Of a stretch of 64,000 nt of DNA, positions 17,301 to 25,720 are shown piece by piece. Numbering within the stretch: position 1 is the first letter of the stretch; each line of letters begins with the position of its first letter. The stretch is taken from NCBI RefSeq assembly GCF_001438705.1, contig NZ_JQBP01000001.1:44933-108932 (forward strand), in the 5' to 3' direction. The notes under the pieces are model-generated. The model was not told where the DNA came from. It saw only the letters and a list, made by a program, of their open reading frames with translations, and searched no databases. The translations under genes were made by a program, and so were the position numbers. The stretch comes from Weissella kandleri (lineage in GTDB: Bacteria > Bacillota > Bacilli > Lactobacillales > Lactobacillaceae).

Positions 17301-19943
17301 ATGAAAGAACTATCATCGGCTGAGATTCGTTCAATGTTTTTACGTTTTTTTGAAAGTAAAGGACATAGTATTGAACCATCACAGTCATTAATTCCAAAAG
17401 ACGATCCAACTTTATTATGGATTAATTCTGGAGTTGCCACTTTAAAAAAGTACTTTGATGGAAGGGTCATTCCTGAAAATCATCGGATTACGAATGCGCA
17501 AAAATCAATTCGGACCAATGATATTGAAAACGTCGGTTATACGGCGCGTCACCACACTTTATTTGAAATGTTGGGTAATTTTTCAATTGGTGATTACTTT
17601 AAAAAAGAAGTGATTCCTTGGGCCTGGGAGCTTTTGACTAGTCCTGAATGGTATGCCTTGGATCCTGATAATTTGTATATTACCGTTTATCCAGATGACC
17701 AAGAAGCTAAGGATCTTTGGCTATCAGTAGGGGTAGCGCCTGACCATTTGTATGAAGAACCTGATAATTTTTGGGATATTGGTGAAGGACCTTCTGGACC
17801 GGATACGGAGATTTTCTACGATCGGGGAGCTAAATTTGATGCTGATGATTCAGCTGAAAATTACCCTGGGGGTGAAAATGAGCGATATCTAGAAATTTGG
17901 AATATTGTCTTTTCACAATTTAACCATTTGCCTGGCTTAACAAATCATGCAGACTATCCAGAATTGCCACATAAGAATATTGATACTGGGATGGGATTGG
18001 AACGTTTGGTTTCAATTTTCCAACACGCGGATACCAATTTTGAAACAGACTTGTTTATGCCGTTGATTCGGGCCACTGAGCAATTGTCGGGGCAGTATCA
18101 TTACGGTGAAAGTGGCGATAAAGATATTTCCTTTAAAGTGATTGCTGACCATGCTCGTGCAGTTACCTTTGCAATCGGGGATGGGGCTTTGCCTTCTAAT
18201 GAAGGTCGGGGTTATATTATCCGTCGTTTGCTCCGACGCGCAGTCTTGCACGGCCGGAAGTTAGGCATTCAAAAAGCCTTCTTGGAAGAATTGGTACCAG
18301 TGGTCGGCGATATTATGGTTGATTACTATCCTGAAGTCAAAGCCAATGCCGAGTACATTAGTTCAATTGTTGTCGCTGAAGAAGAGCGCTTTAGTAAAAC
18401 ATTGTCGGATGGCCTTGACTTATTGAATTCAGTCATCGCTGAACAAAAGCAAGGGCAAGAAATTGATGGGGCAGTGGCCTTTAAGTTGTATGATACCTAT
18501 GGTTTCCCATATGAATTAACCGTGGAAGCCGCTGAGGATGCCGGCATGACGGTTGATCGAGATGGCTTTGATCAAGCGATGGCCGCGCAAAAAGAACGTG
18601 CGCGGGCTGCTCGTTCGGATTCAGCTTCCATGGGGATTCAAAATGAACTTTTGACTGATTTAAAGGTGCCATCAGAATACGTTGGTTGGTCTGAATTGAC
18701 TGTTGAAGCAACTGAATTGACGGCGTTAATTAAAAATAATACGCTGGTAGATGCCACTGATGACGGTCAGGTGCAAGCTTTGTTTGCCAAAACCCCATTC
18801 TATGCTGAAATGGGTGGTCAGGTTGCTGATCATGGAACTATCAAAAATGAAGCTGGTGAAGTGGTAGCACAAGTCGTGGACGTGCAAAATGCGCCCAACG
18901 GACAACACTTGCACACCTTGCAGCTCTTAGCCCCAATTCAACAGGGCGGAACTTATCGCTTAGATGTGGATCGGGCTTATCATGCAGCTGTTTCAAAGAA
19001 TCACACGGCTACGCACATGTTGGACCAAGCTTTACGTAACATTTTGGGTGAGCACACTACGCAGGCTGGTTCTTTGGTGAATGCAGATGAATTGCGATAT
19101 GACTTTACTTACAATGGAGCAGTCGATTCAGCTAAGTTACAAGAAATTGAAGATTTAGTGAACGCTAAAATTATTGAAAACTTACCTGTAACCTGGGTCG
19201 AAACAGACCTGGAGTCAGCCAAAAAGTTAGGCGCAGTTGCTGTCTTTACTGAAAAGTATGGTGAAAAAGTGCGGGTCGTTTCCATTGGTGACTTTAATGC
19301 TGAATTTGACGGTGGAACGCATGTGAATTCGACCGCTGAAATTGGAATGTTTAAAATTATCAGTGAATCCGGAACTGGGGCTGGTGTACGACGGATTGAA
19401 GCCGTGACTGGGGAAGGACTAATGAAATATGTCCAAAATCAAAACCAGTTATTAACACAAGTTGCACAAACGGTTAAGGCGCCTGAATTAGCGGATGTAC
19501 CAAATAAGGTTGTGGCTTTGCAAGACAGTTTGAAAGATGCGCAACGTCAAATTAGTGGCTTGGAGAAGAAGCTAGCTAATCAAGCGGCAGCAAGTGCTTT
19601 TGATCAAGTGCAAACTGCAGGGAATTGGAGTTATATTGCAACTGAATTGGCGGTTGAATCCATGGACGCTTTGCGTGAAACGGCAGATAGCTGGAAGCAA
19701 AATACGCCATCAGATGTTTTGATTTTGGCAGCTAACTTAGGTGAGAAAGTTAACCTTTTGGTAGCAATGAGTCCTGCGGCGAATGCGCAAGGCCTAAAGG
19801 CTGGTGATTTGATTAAAGCTATCGCCCCAGCCATTGGTGGTGGCGGTGGTGGCCGTGCTGACATGGCTCAAGCCGGTGGTAAGAACCCAGCTGGGATTTC
19901 TGATGCGTTTGCCGCAGCACAAAAATGGCTGACAACTGAGTAA
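17301..19943 (+). CDS. alaS: Alanyl-tRNA synthetase
   Basis: An 880-residue class II synthetase. The N-terminal catalytic domain begins [19 protein letters not shown] and includes the motif 2 region [18 protein letters not shown]. The editing domain has [12 protein letters not shown] (HxxxH zinc motif). The C-terminal oligomerisation domain ends with a glycine cluster, [15 protein letters not shown]. It charges tRNA-Ala and edits Ser/Gly mischarging. The ATG at 17301 follows AGAGGTG; the in-frame GTG at 17292 is less likely. Expression is controlled by the T-box just upstream. Confidence 0.98.
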   Translation: MKELSSAEIRSMFLRFFESKGHSIEPSQSLIPKDDPTLLWINSGVATLKKYFDGRVIPENHRITNAQKSIRTNDIENVGYTARHHTLFEMLGNFSIGDYFKKEVIPWAWELLTSPEWYALDPDNLYITVYPDDQEAKDLWLSVGVAPDHLYEEPDNFWDIGEGPSGPDTEIFYDRGAKFDADDSAENYPGGENERYLEIWNIVFSQFNHLPGLTNHADYPELPHKNIDTGMGLERLVSIFQHADTNFETDLFMPLIRATEQLSGQYHYGESGDKDISFKVIADHARAVTFAIGDGALPSNEGRGYIIRRLLRRAVLHGRKLGIQKAFLEELVPVVGDIMVDYYPEVKANAEYISSIVVAEEERFSKTLSDGLDLLNSVIAEQKQGQEIDGAVAFKLYDTYGFPYELTVEAAEDAGMTVDRDGFDQAMAAQKERARAARSDSASMGIQNELLTDLKVPSEYVGWSELTVEATELTALIKNNTLVDATDDGQVQALFAKTPFYAEMGGQVADHGTIKNEAGEVVAQVVDVQNAPNGQHLHTLQLLAPIQQGGTYRLDVDRAYHAAVSKNHTATHMLDQALRNILGEHTTQAGSLVNADELRYDFTYNGAVDSAKLQEIEDLVNAKIIENLPVTWVETDLESAKKLGAVAVFTEKYGEKVRVVSIGDFNAEFDGGTHVNSTAEIGMFKIISESGTGAGVRRIEAVTGEGLMKYVQNQNQLLTQVAQTVKAPELADVPNKVVALQDSLKDAQRQISGLEKKLANQAAASAFDQVQTAGNWSYIATELAVESMDALRETADSWKQNTPSDVLILAANLGEKVNLLVAMSPAANAQGLKAGDLIKAIAPAIGGGGGGRADMAQAGGKNPAGISDAFAAAQKWLTTE

Positions 19944-19956
19944 TATAGTGTACAAT
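19929..19956 (+). promoter_or_regulatory. Candidate promoter of ireB operon, overlapping alaS stop
   Basis: -35 CTGACA (19929-19934), 16-bp spacer, -10 TACAAT (19951-19956); each hexamer has one mismatch from consensus. Confidence 0.6.
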
Positions 19957-20010
19957 ATAGTTAAAGTATGGACAGGACTGTAGCTTCTATATTTAGAAGG
20001 GAGAACACTT

Positions 20011-20262
20011 ATGGCAGTTAATGAAAATACAACCGTTTTTAAGATCAATGATAGTAATCAATTAGATGTACGCCAAACGCTAGAGATTGTTTACGAAGCG
20101 CTGGAGGAAAAAGGTTATAATCCGATTAACCAAATTGTTGGTTATATTATTTCTGGTGACCCCGCCTACATCCCACGCAATAATGATGCTCGGAATTTAA
20201 TTCGCCGTTATGAACGGGATGATATTATTGAAGCGTTAGTAAAGGATTATTTGAAGAAATGA
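20011..20262 (+). CDS. ireB: IreB family regulatory phosphoprotein (UPF0297)
   Basis: An 83-residue small protein closely fitting the IreB family: [10 protein letters not shown] near the N-terminus, [31 protein letters not shown] in the middle (family hallmark), and a basic Arg/Lys tail. In enterococci IreB is phosphorylated by the PASTA kinase IreK and modulates cephalosporin resistance. It is followed by ruvX (4-bp overlap) and DUF1292, the conserved Bacillota order. Confidence 0.94.
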   Translation: MAVNENTTVFKINDSNQLDVRQTLEIVYEALEEKGYNPINQIVGYIISGDPAYIPRNNDARNLIRRYERDDIIEALVKDYLKK

Positions 20263-20717
20263 GTATTTTTGGACTAGATGTTGGATCAAAGACCGTGGGC
20301 GTAGCAGTTTCTGATCCCTTGGGATGGACAGCCCAAGGGTTGGAAATTATTGCGATTGATGAGGACGCCAAAGAATTCGGGATGAATCGCATGCAAGAAT
20401 TGGTGAAAGAACATCAACCAACCGGTTTTTTGCTAGGCCTTCCTAAAAATATGAATAATACCTTGGGTCCACGCGCAGAAGCAGCGCAAGCTTATGGCGA
20501 ACTTTTACAAGCAAAGTTTAATTTGCCTATCGATTTTCAAGATGAGCGGCTGACGACCGTTGAAGCAGAACGGATGTTGGTGGAAGAGGCGGATACATCG
20601 CGAGTAAAGCGCAAGCAGGTTATTGATAAATTAGCGGCAGCGTTGATTTTGCAAAATTATCTGGATCGTAAAGGCCCCTTGGTTGATTCAAGTGGGTCAC
20701 GGATGACGTTTGATTAA
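20259..20717 (+). CDS. ruvX: Putative pre-16S rRNA nuclease/Holliday junction resolvase RuvX (YqgF)
   Basis: A 152-residue RNase H-fold nuclease. It opens [20 protein letters not shown], with the first catalytic Asp in [25 protein letters not shown] and [11 protein letters not shown] supply the next catalytic segments; the domain ends with [14 protein letters not shown]. YqgF takes part in 16S rRNA 5'-end maturation and was earlier proposed as a junction resolvase. It overlaps ireB by 4 bp. Confidence 0.94.
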   Translation: MSIFGLDVGSKTVGVAVSDPLGWTAQGLEIIAIDEDAKEFGMNRMQELVKEHQPTGFLLGLPKNMNNTLGPRAEAAQAYGELLQAKFNLPIDFQDERLTTVEAERMLVEEADTSRVKRKQVIDKLAAALILQNYLDRKGPLVDSSGSRMTFD

Positions 20718-20733
20718 TACGGAGGAATTAATA

Positions 20734-21027
20734 ATGGATGAAGAACAAGATTACATCACTTTGATTGATGAAGATGGAAATGAAGAGTTATTTGATATCT
20801 TATTCGCATTTGATGAAACTGAGAAGTATAACAAACGTTATATTTATGTCGTTGCCGCTGGTTCTGAGGATGAAGATGAAGTTGATATTCAAGCCTTTAG
20901 TTCTGATATTGCCGATACTGAAGTTACTGATGAAGGTTCTTTGGATATGATTGAAGATGAAGATGAGTGGAAGATGGTCGAAGAACGTTTGAATCAATGG
21001 TTGGAAGAAAATGAGGAAGACGAATAA
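20734..21027 (+). CDS. DUF1292 family acidic protein (copy 1)
   Basis: A 97-residue, strongly acidic protein opening EEQDYITLIDEDGNEELFDILFAF, typical of DUF1292 (YrzB-like). No function is known. The ATG at 20734 is preceded by GGAGG; the ORF could be extended upstream to 20710, but that would lose the site. Copy 2 follows immediately, sharing the stop/start region. Confidence 0.88.
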   Translation: MDEEQDYITLIDEDGNEELFDILFAFDETEKYNKRYIYVVAAGSEDEDEVDIQAFSSDIADTEVTDEGSLDMIEDEDEWKMVEERLNQWLEENEEDE

Positions 21028-21341
21028 TGGCTCAAAACCACGATGACCTAAGCTTTACATTTACCGATGAAGGCGGCGAATATCAATTTAAGGAACTTTT
21101 CCGGTTTGAAGAAAATGAAAAATTCAAGCGTACCTACATTATTTTATATAATGCGGCGATGGATGATGAAGCTAGTGATGACGAGGACTATGAAATTCAA
21201 GCCTTTGTTTATGCGCCCCAAGCTGACGTTTCACACCCCGAAGATGCGCTTTTGCCCATTGAAACTGATGAAGAATGGGATATGGTGACCGAAATGATTA
21301 ACACTTATTTTGAAGATCCACAGTTAAATGGTAATTTGTAA
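21027..21341 (+). CDS. DUF1292 family acidic protein (copy 2)
   Basis: A 104-residue acidic paralogue of the preceding gene. Both share a central pattern of a phenylalanine-rich start, KYNKRYI/KFKRTYI, YV/YN AA, EDE/DED, EIQAF and a C-terminal EEWDMVTEMINTYFE-type helix. The two are probably a tandem duplication that has diverged. Its start overlaps the stop of copy 1 (TAATG), so they are coupled. Function unknown. Confidence 0.85.
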   Translation: MAQNHDDLSFTFTDEGGEYQFKELFRFEENEKFKRTYIILYNAAMDDEASDDEDYEIQAFVYAPQADVSHPEDALLPIETDEEWDMVTEMINTYFEDPQLNGNL

Positions 21342-21356
21342 GTTATTTTAATCATT

Positions 21357-21404
21357 AAAACGTTTGGCATTGCTTTTATTTTGAGGTAATGCCAGACGTT
21401 TTTT
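21357..21404 (+). terminator. Terminator after DUF1292 pair
   Basis: Arms AAAACGTTTGGCATT and AATGCCAGACGTTTT (one G-T wobble) are followed by Ts. Confidence 0.88.
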
Positions 21405-21423
21405 ATTAAATATTAAAAAAGAG

Positions 21424-21474
21424 TTGACTATATGTTATATGTAATATATTATAACTTTATAAGTTATGTTATAT
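21424..21474 (+). promoter_or_regulatory. padR operon promoter with overlapping palindromic operator
   Basis: -35 TTGACT (21424-21429), 17-bp spacer, -10 TATTAT (21447-21452). A perfect inverted repeat, ATAACTT-TAT-AAGTTAT (21451-21467), overlaps the -10, and TATGTTATAT occurs on both sides of it. AT-rich dyads of this kind are typical PadR targets, so autorepression is likely. Confidence 0.75.
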
Positions 21475-21508
21475 CACATATAATTAAAACACGGAAAGGA
21501 CTATAATT

Positions 21509-21856
21509 ATGAATATACAGGTACCAACTGTTCTATTAGACGGGACGGTTTTGTCCTTGGTGAATGAGCAAGATTTATATGGCTATGCAATTACGAAACA
21601 GGTACAAAACCATTTAAATATTAGTGAATCAACCATGTATCCAGTCATGCGGCGGTTACAAAAAAATGGATATCTTGAAACGTATGATGAAGCTTTTGAA
21701 GGGCGACATCGGCGGTATTATCGAATCACCGAGAGTGGTCGCATCCATTTGGCAGAAATTAGAGCTGCGTGGGGTGAATTTAGAGTGGCTGTGGATAATT
21801 TATTAATCGAAGAAAAATCAGTAAATGGAGGTGACGAAGATGAATCCAGAAATTAA
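21509..21856 (+). CDS. PadR family transcriptional regulator
   Basis: A 115-residue winged-helix regulator. The PadR pattern is seen in DGTVLSLVNEQDLYGYAITKQVQ, the recognition region ISESTMYPVMRRLQKNGYLET, and the wing RRYYRITESGR. PadR subfamily 2 proteins (~110 residues) often repress a downstream membrane operon in response to envelope stress or antimicrobials. The next gene overlaps its 3' end by 17 bp, and an AT-rich palindrome overlaps its promoter. Confidence 0.93.
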   Translation: MNIQVPTVLLDGTVLSLVNEQDLYGYAITKQVQNHLNISESTMYPVMRRLQKNGYLETYDEAFEGRHRRYYRITESGRIHLAEIRAAWGEFRVAVDNLLIEEKSVNGGDEDESRN

Positions 21857-22511
21857 GGAGTATTTGGCAACGTTTGATCGTTATCTGGCCCCCTTGCCAG
21901 ATGGGGAACGGGAAATGACGTATCGGTATTATGAAGAATTATTCTTAGATTCAGGGATGAGTATTGATCAAATTTATCAAGAATTTGGACAACCGAAGAA
22001 TTTAGCACGGCAAGTTAATGCTAATTATGCAATGGGGTGGACAGAAATGGATGCTGACGACACGGTCGCAACTGATGGGACGCTACCACATCGCCAGGCT
22101 ACGAAGCAAGGGAATCCTTGGAATGCTGCATGGTTAATTTTGTTGGGCGTATTTGCTTCACCTATCTTAATTCCGGTCGCGTTGATCTTAGTATTTATTT
22201 TCGCATTAGTGATTTTAGGCTTAATTTTTGGAATCTTTAGTGCGGCTGGTTTGATGATTGGGGCAATCTTTTTGAGTGTTGCAGCGATTGTAGCTGGTGT
22301 AGGTGTGATGACACAAAGCCTGATGATGAGTTTGATGTTAATTGGTGGCGGAGTAGCACTTTTAGGTGGCATTGTGTTAATCGTGCCAATTGTCGTTTGG
22401 ATTGTGTACGGCATTGGATGGCTTGGTTACCGTATCGCACGGTGGGTTGGAAATCTAACTTTGAAGCGCCGGCCAGAATTAGCTAAGGAGGACCGTCAAA
22501 ATGAACAATAA
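21840..22511 (+). CDS. DUF1700 family integral membrane protein
   Basis: A 223-residue protein. The N-terminal cytoplasmic DUF1700 part is about residues 1-65 (EIKEYLATFDRYLAPLPDGE, then YYEELFLDSGMSIDQIYQEFGQP). From about residue 95 come 4 hydrophobic helices with many Gly/Ile/Leu residues, then a basic tail. DUF1700 proteins are regularly encoded between PadR regulators and DUF4097 proteins; the trio is thought to sense or respond to envelope stress. The start at 21840 has GGAGGTGA upstream and lies inside padR. Confidence 0.88.
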   Translation: MNPEIKEYLATFDRYLAPLPDGEREMTYRYYEELFLDSGMSIDQIYQEFGQPKNLARQVNANYAMGWTEMDADDTVATDGTLPHRQATKQGNPWNAAWLILLGVFASPILIPVALILVFIFALVILGLIFGIFSAAGLMIGAIFLSVAAIVAGVGVMTQSLMMSLMLIGGGVALLGGIVLIVPIVVWIVYGIGWLGYRIARWVGNLTLKRRPELAKEDRQNEQ

Positions 22512-23376
22512 AAAATTAAGAATTACGGCCTTAATTGGATTAGCTGCCATTTTAGTTGGTTCAATTATGGGGATCATTGGTTGGTATGGAAATGATAGTA
22601 AATTAGATACATTAAGTTTTGATCGCGGTTTTCATATTGAAAAATATGTTACACGACAAGGCTATGATGTGAAGGATGTTAAAAATTTGGAACTTGACAC
22701 GCATGATGCTGATATCACGATTAAGCGGGGCAATGAATTTGGCTTGAAGACACGGTTACTAAGTCAAGATCGGGTAACGGTTAAGCGGGATGGTAACCAT
22801 GTGACGGTTAAAAACCAAGGCTTTGAGGTGAAAAATATCGTGACTGGATATGATCAACCTACGATTACTGTAACCCTGCCAGTCGATTATCCATTAGATG
22901 AATTAAATATTAAGGTTCAAGGCGGAACTTTAGATATTAGTAAATTAAAGGTGGAACAAAAAACTGAAATTCAAAATATCGATGGTGGCATTATTTTGAA
23001 CCATGTTGATTTTAAAAATGGAAGCATTCGAAATGATGGTAGTGGGACTCGTTTAGAAGGTGGTAATTTCCAGCAAATGGAATTTATTAATAATGCGCCA
23101 TTTAGAGCCATTAAAACCAACTTTATGGGTGACAATACTGTGAAGGTGCAAGATAATCGAGTTGTTTTGACACAACCACAGAGCAATTTAGCGGTGGATT
23201 TGACGGCACATGACGGAAATGTGGATGTGCAAAACCAAAAAGATGTGCAGACCAAACGACATGATGACGGTGATTTTAGCACAGATAAGACTACTTTTGG
23301 GCAAGATGATGAAAATAAGTTACATGTCATTGCCACAAATGGAGACATCCATGTTAGTGATACCGAAGATTATTAA
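22501..23376 (+). CDS. DUF4097-type beta-strand repeat protein with N-terminal anchor
   Basis: A 291-residue protein. One N-terminal membrane helix (about residues 8-28, ITALIGLAAILVGSIMGII) precedes a long extracellular region of repetitive beta strands with recurrent patterns such as DADITIKRG, LDISKLKVEQ and GDIHVSDTED, typical of the DUF4097/adhesin-like beta-helix. It overlaps the DUF1700 gene by 11 bp and ends the operon. Its biochemical role is unknown; in similar operons it is linked to envelope stress responses. Confidence 0.85.
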   Translation: MNNKKLRITALIGLAAILVGSIMGIIGWYGNDSKLDTLSFDRGFHIEKYVTRQGYDVKDVKNLELDTHDADITIKRGNEFGLKTRLLSQDRVTVKRDGNHVTVKNQGFEVKNIVTGYDQPTITVTLPVDYPLDELNIKVQGGTLDISKLKVEQKTEIQNIDGGIILNHVDFKNGSIRNDGSGTRLEGGNFQQMEFINNAPFRAIKTNFMGDNTVKVQDNRVVLTQPQSNLAVDLTAHDGNVDVQNQKDVQTKRHDDGDFSTDKTTFGQDDENKLHVIATNGDIHVSDTEDY

Positions 23377-23411
23377 AATAAAATCACCAATTTATTGTTG
23401 GTGTTTAATTC

Positions 23412-23445
23412 AAAAAGCTCACAGGTTAATATCTGTGAGCTTTTT
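23412..23445 (+). terminator. Terminator after PadR operon
   Basis: Arms AAAAAGCTCACAG (23412-23424) and CTGTGAGCTTTTT (23433-23445), a perfect 13-bp stem. It lies within the left copy of the duplicated segment. Confidence 0.92.
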
Positions 23446-23463
23446 AGTGTTTTTAGGTTGTTA
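23415..23463 (+). repeat. Direct repeat, left copy, flanking an MFS gene
   Basis: About 49 bp starting AAGCTCACAG and ending AGGTTGTTA. It matches 24981-25030 apart from a few substitutions in the hairpin loop, one extra T and one G/A change near the end. The homology extends beyond the terminator hairpin into AGTGTTTTT and beyond, so it is more than two similar terminators. Confidence 0.85.
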
Positions 23464-23630
23464 GCATGTTGTCTATGATACAATGATGTGATATATTCAG
23501 CACATATCAAGAATAAAGGGATGCAACTAATGAATTTATATATTACATTTATTCCATGTGCCACCGTAAATGATTTAGGACGTTTTTCATAAAATTTCTA
23601 CTATTTCTATTATAATATAGAGGAGAAAAG

Positions 23631-24800
23631 ATGAATAACGTCCTAAAAAAACAACCGTCAATTTTAATTATTATTGCCTTAATTGGTTTTCCACAAATAA
23701 GTGAATCAATATTTACACCAATTCTTCCGGCTTTGAGTTCGGGTATGCATGTTTCAGCACAAAAAACGCAGTTGACCATGAGCACATATTTTTTAATGTT
23801 TGCTTTTGGGGTTTTATTTTTTGGCTGGCTATCTGACAAACATGGCCGTAAACCAGCTATGTTGTTTGGGTTGGCCATTTATTTACTAGGGAACATTGGA
23901 TTACTTTATACTGAGAATTTTAGTTATATTTTAGTATTTCGAATGGTTCAAGCGTTTGGGGCATCGGCGGGATCAGTTATAACACAGACAATTATGCGAG
24001 AATCGTTTTATGGGATTGAAGGAGAGAAAGTATTTGCCAAAGTTGGCGCGGCATTAGCTTTGTCTCCGGCATTAGGTCCGCTGATTGGTGGATACTTACA
24101 ATCAAGCTATGGATATCGGAGTGTTTTTGCTACACTAGTGAGCATGGCCGTTGCGCTCTTATTATATACAGGGGTACGGTTACCTGAAACACGAAACGTA
24201 GATACAATAGAAAAACATGTTAGTTGGATTGTTGCCATTAAAGAATTGGCTAAAAGTTCTAAAGTATGGGGATATGCTGTTTTAATAAGTGGGGTTAATG
24301 GGATTTTATTCAGCTACTATGCTGAAGCCCCATTTGTATTTATAAAAGGCTTTCAATTATCGACAGTGCAATATGGATGGACGGGGCTCATCATTGCGGG
24401 GGCAATTTTGTCTGGTTCAATAATCACAAATTTCTTAGCAAACATTTTGACAGGTTTTCAGCTAATCGAAATTAGTTTAGTTGTGTCATTGCTAGGTGTT
24501 TTAGTTATGTTTTGCGGTGCAAATAGGCACTTAAATCTGATGTTTGTATCCATTCTGTTTGTGTTCATTGGGCTAAACATGATGTTACCAATCGTTCTTA
24601 GCCAAGCTTTAATTGGGTTCGAACATATTATCGGCCTGGCAAGTGGAATCTTTAGTTTCGCCTATTACATGTTAATTAGTGCATTAACGTACCTTATGAC
24701 TATAATGCACAACGGTAGTTTGTTTGCTTTACCGACTTATGTGCTAATTTTATTAATGGCTATGACGCTTAGTTTGATACTGATTAAAGATCGAAAATAA
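23631..24800 (+). CDS. MFS transporter, Bcr/CflA-like drug exporter
   Basis: A 389-residue, 12-helix MFS protein. The N-terminus FPQISESIFTPILPAL and motif A GWLSDKHGRKPAMLFG place it in the Bcr/CflA group, though it is only distantly like the gene at 15.8 kb. GAGGAG precedes the ATG and TATAAT lies shortly upstream, giving a monocistronic unit. Codon use is more AT-rich than neighbouring housekeeping genes, and the gene lies between two copies of a terminator-bearing repeat, suggesting acquisition as an inserted segment. Substrate unknown. Confidence 0.87.
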   Translation: MNNVLKKQPSILIIIALIGFPQISESIFTPILPALSSGMHVSAQKTQLTMSTYFLMFAFGVLFFGWLSDKHGRKPAMLFGLAIYLLGNIGLLYTENFSYILVFRMVQAFGASAGSVITQTIMRESFYGIEGEKVFAKVGAALALSPALGPLIGGYLQSSYGYRSVFATLVSMAVALLLYTGVRLPETRNVDTIEKHVSWIVAIKELAKSSKVWGYAVLISGVNGILFSYYAEAPFVFIKGFQLSTVQYGWTGLIIAGAILSGSIITNFLANILTGFQLIEISLVVSLLGVLVMFCGANRHLNLMFVSILFVFIGLNMMLPIVLSQALIGFEHIIGLASGIFSFAYYMLISALTYLMTIMHNGSLFALPTYVLILLMAMTLSLILIKDRK

Positions 24801-24980
24801 AAATTATTTTTACACTTTTGAAAAAGGGGTGTTTTGATTATTTGGGAATTGAATATACACCAGAAGCATAATTACTTAATTTAGTTGAACATGATTGTCT
24901 CGTTATTAATTTAAAGAAACGTCTGCTCATTGTTAGTGGGATTTAGTTGATTTCATTACGGCATATGAAGATGCTTCTTA
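24801..24980. other. Short decayed stretch after the MFS gene
   Basis: AT-rich sequence with short open stretches broken by stops. I recognise no gene in it. It may be a remnant of a gene that came with the MFS segment. Confidence 0.3.
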
Positions 24981-25030
24981 AAGCTCACAGTTTAATTGCT
25001 GTGAGCTTTTTTAGTGTTTTTGGGTTGTTA
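24981..25030 (+). repeat. Direct repeat, right copy, including a terminator
   Basis: Second copy of the 23415-23463 segment. It contains a hairpin with arms AAGCTCACAG (24981-24990) and CTGTGAGCTT (24999-25008) followed by Ts to 25012, so it is also a working terminator between the MFS gene and comEA. Confidence 0.85.
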
Positions 25031-25060
25031 TTATAAGAGACTGAAAAAGGAGGTGCCGCA

Positions 25061-25720
25061 ATGCAATGGATTAAACAAAAGCGGATCTTAATTGGAATTT
25101 TGACAATTTTAATACTGGGTGGTGGTATCTTTTGGTCAATACAAGGGTCACGTCAGCAAGCCACCGCGCCTGTTTTGAATCAGGCGGATATGTCTATTAG
25201 GAAGCCGGATACTTTGGAACAATCGGATTCGGGGATGGCGGCTGCTAAAGCGGATGCAACAATCTGGCGGATTGATGTTAAAGGCGGTGTTTTACGTCCG
25301 GATGTTTATCTTTTTAAAACCCAGCCCGTGGTTAAAGATGTTTTACGGCGCGCTGGTGGGCCCTTAGATGAAGTGGATTTAAAACGACTGAATTTAGCGG
25401 CACCAGTAGCCAATGGACAAGTGGTATATGTTCCTTTAGGCGATGAAATAGTCCCCACTGAATATCCGTTACCAGGCTTTAGCAGTGAAGGATTCTTGCC
25501 AAAATCAGAAACCTTAAATGAAGAGCATAATAAAATAAATATTAATCAAGCAACGCAAGCAGAGCTAGAAAAATTGCCGGGGATTGGTGCCAAACGAGCT
25601 CAAGATATTACGACCTTCAGGCAAAGTCATGGTTTGTTTCGACAAGTGGATGATTTGAAAAATATTGCAGGAATTGGTGAAAAAACGTTAGAAAAATTGA
25701 AAGGCAGCATTACGCTTTAA
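25061..25720 (+). CDS. comEA: Competence DNA receptor ComEA
   Basis: A 219-residue membrane-anchored DNA receptor. It has one N-terminal helix (about residues 9-27), a SLBB-like domain (IDVKGGVLRPDVYLFKTQPVV, about 70-130), then a C-terminal helix-hairpin-helix pair (NINQATQAELEKLPGIGAKRA and LKNIAGIGEKTLEKLKG). ComEA binds double-stranded DNA outside the membrane and passes it to ComEC during natural transformation. A strong AAGGAGGTG site precedes the ATG, and the stop overlaps the comEC start. The gene is intact. Confidence 0.96.
   Translation: MQWIKQKRILIGILTILILGGGIFWSIQGSRQQATAPVLNQADMSIRKPDTLEQSDSGMAAAKADATIWRIDVKGGVLRPDVYLFKTQPVVKDVLRRAGGPLDEVDLKRLNLAAPVANGQVVYVPLGDEIVPTEYPLPGFSSEGFLPKSETLNEEHNKININQATQAELEKLPGIGAKRAQDITTFRQSHGLFRQVDDLKNIAGIGEKTLEKLKGSITL

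Noticed and set aside
18012..18251. Minus-strand ORFs inside alaS and other housekeeping genes
   Set aside because: Shadows of highly conserved + strand genes, with no ribosome-binding sites or family resemblance.
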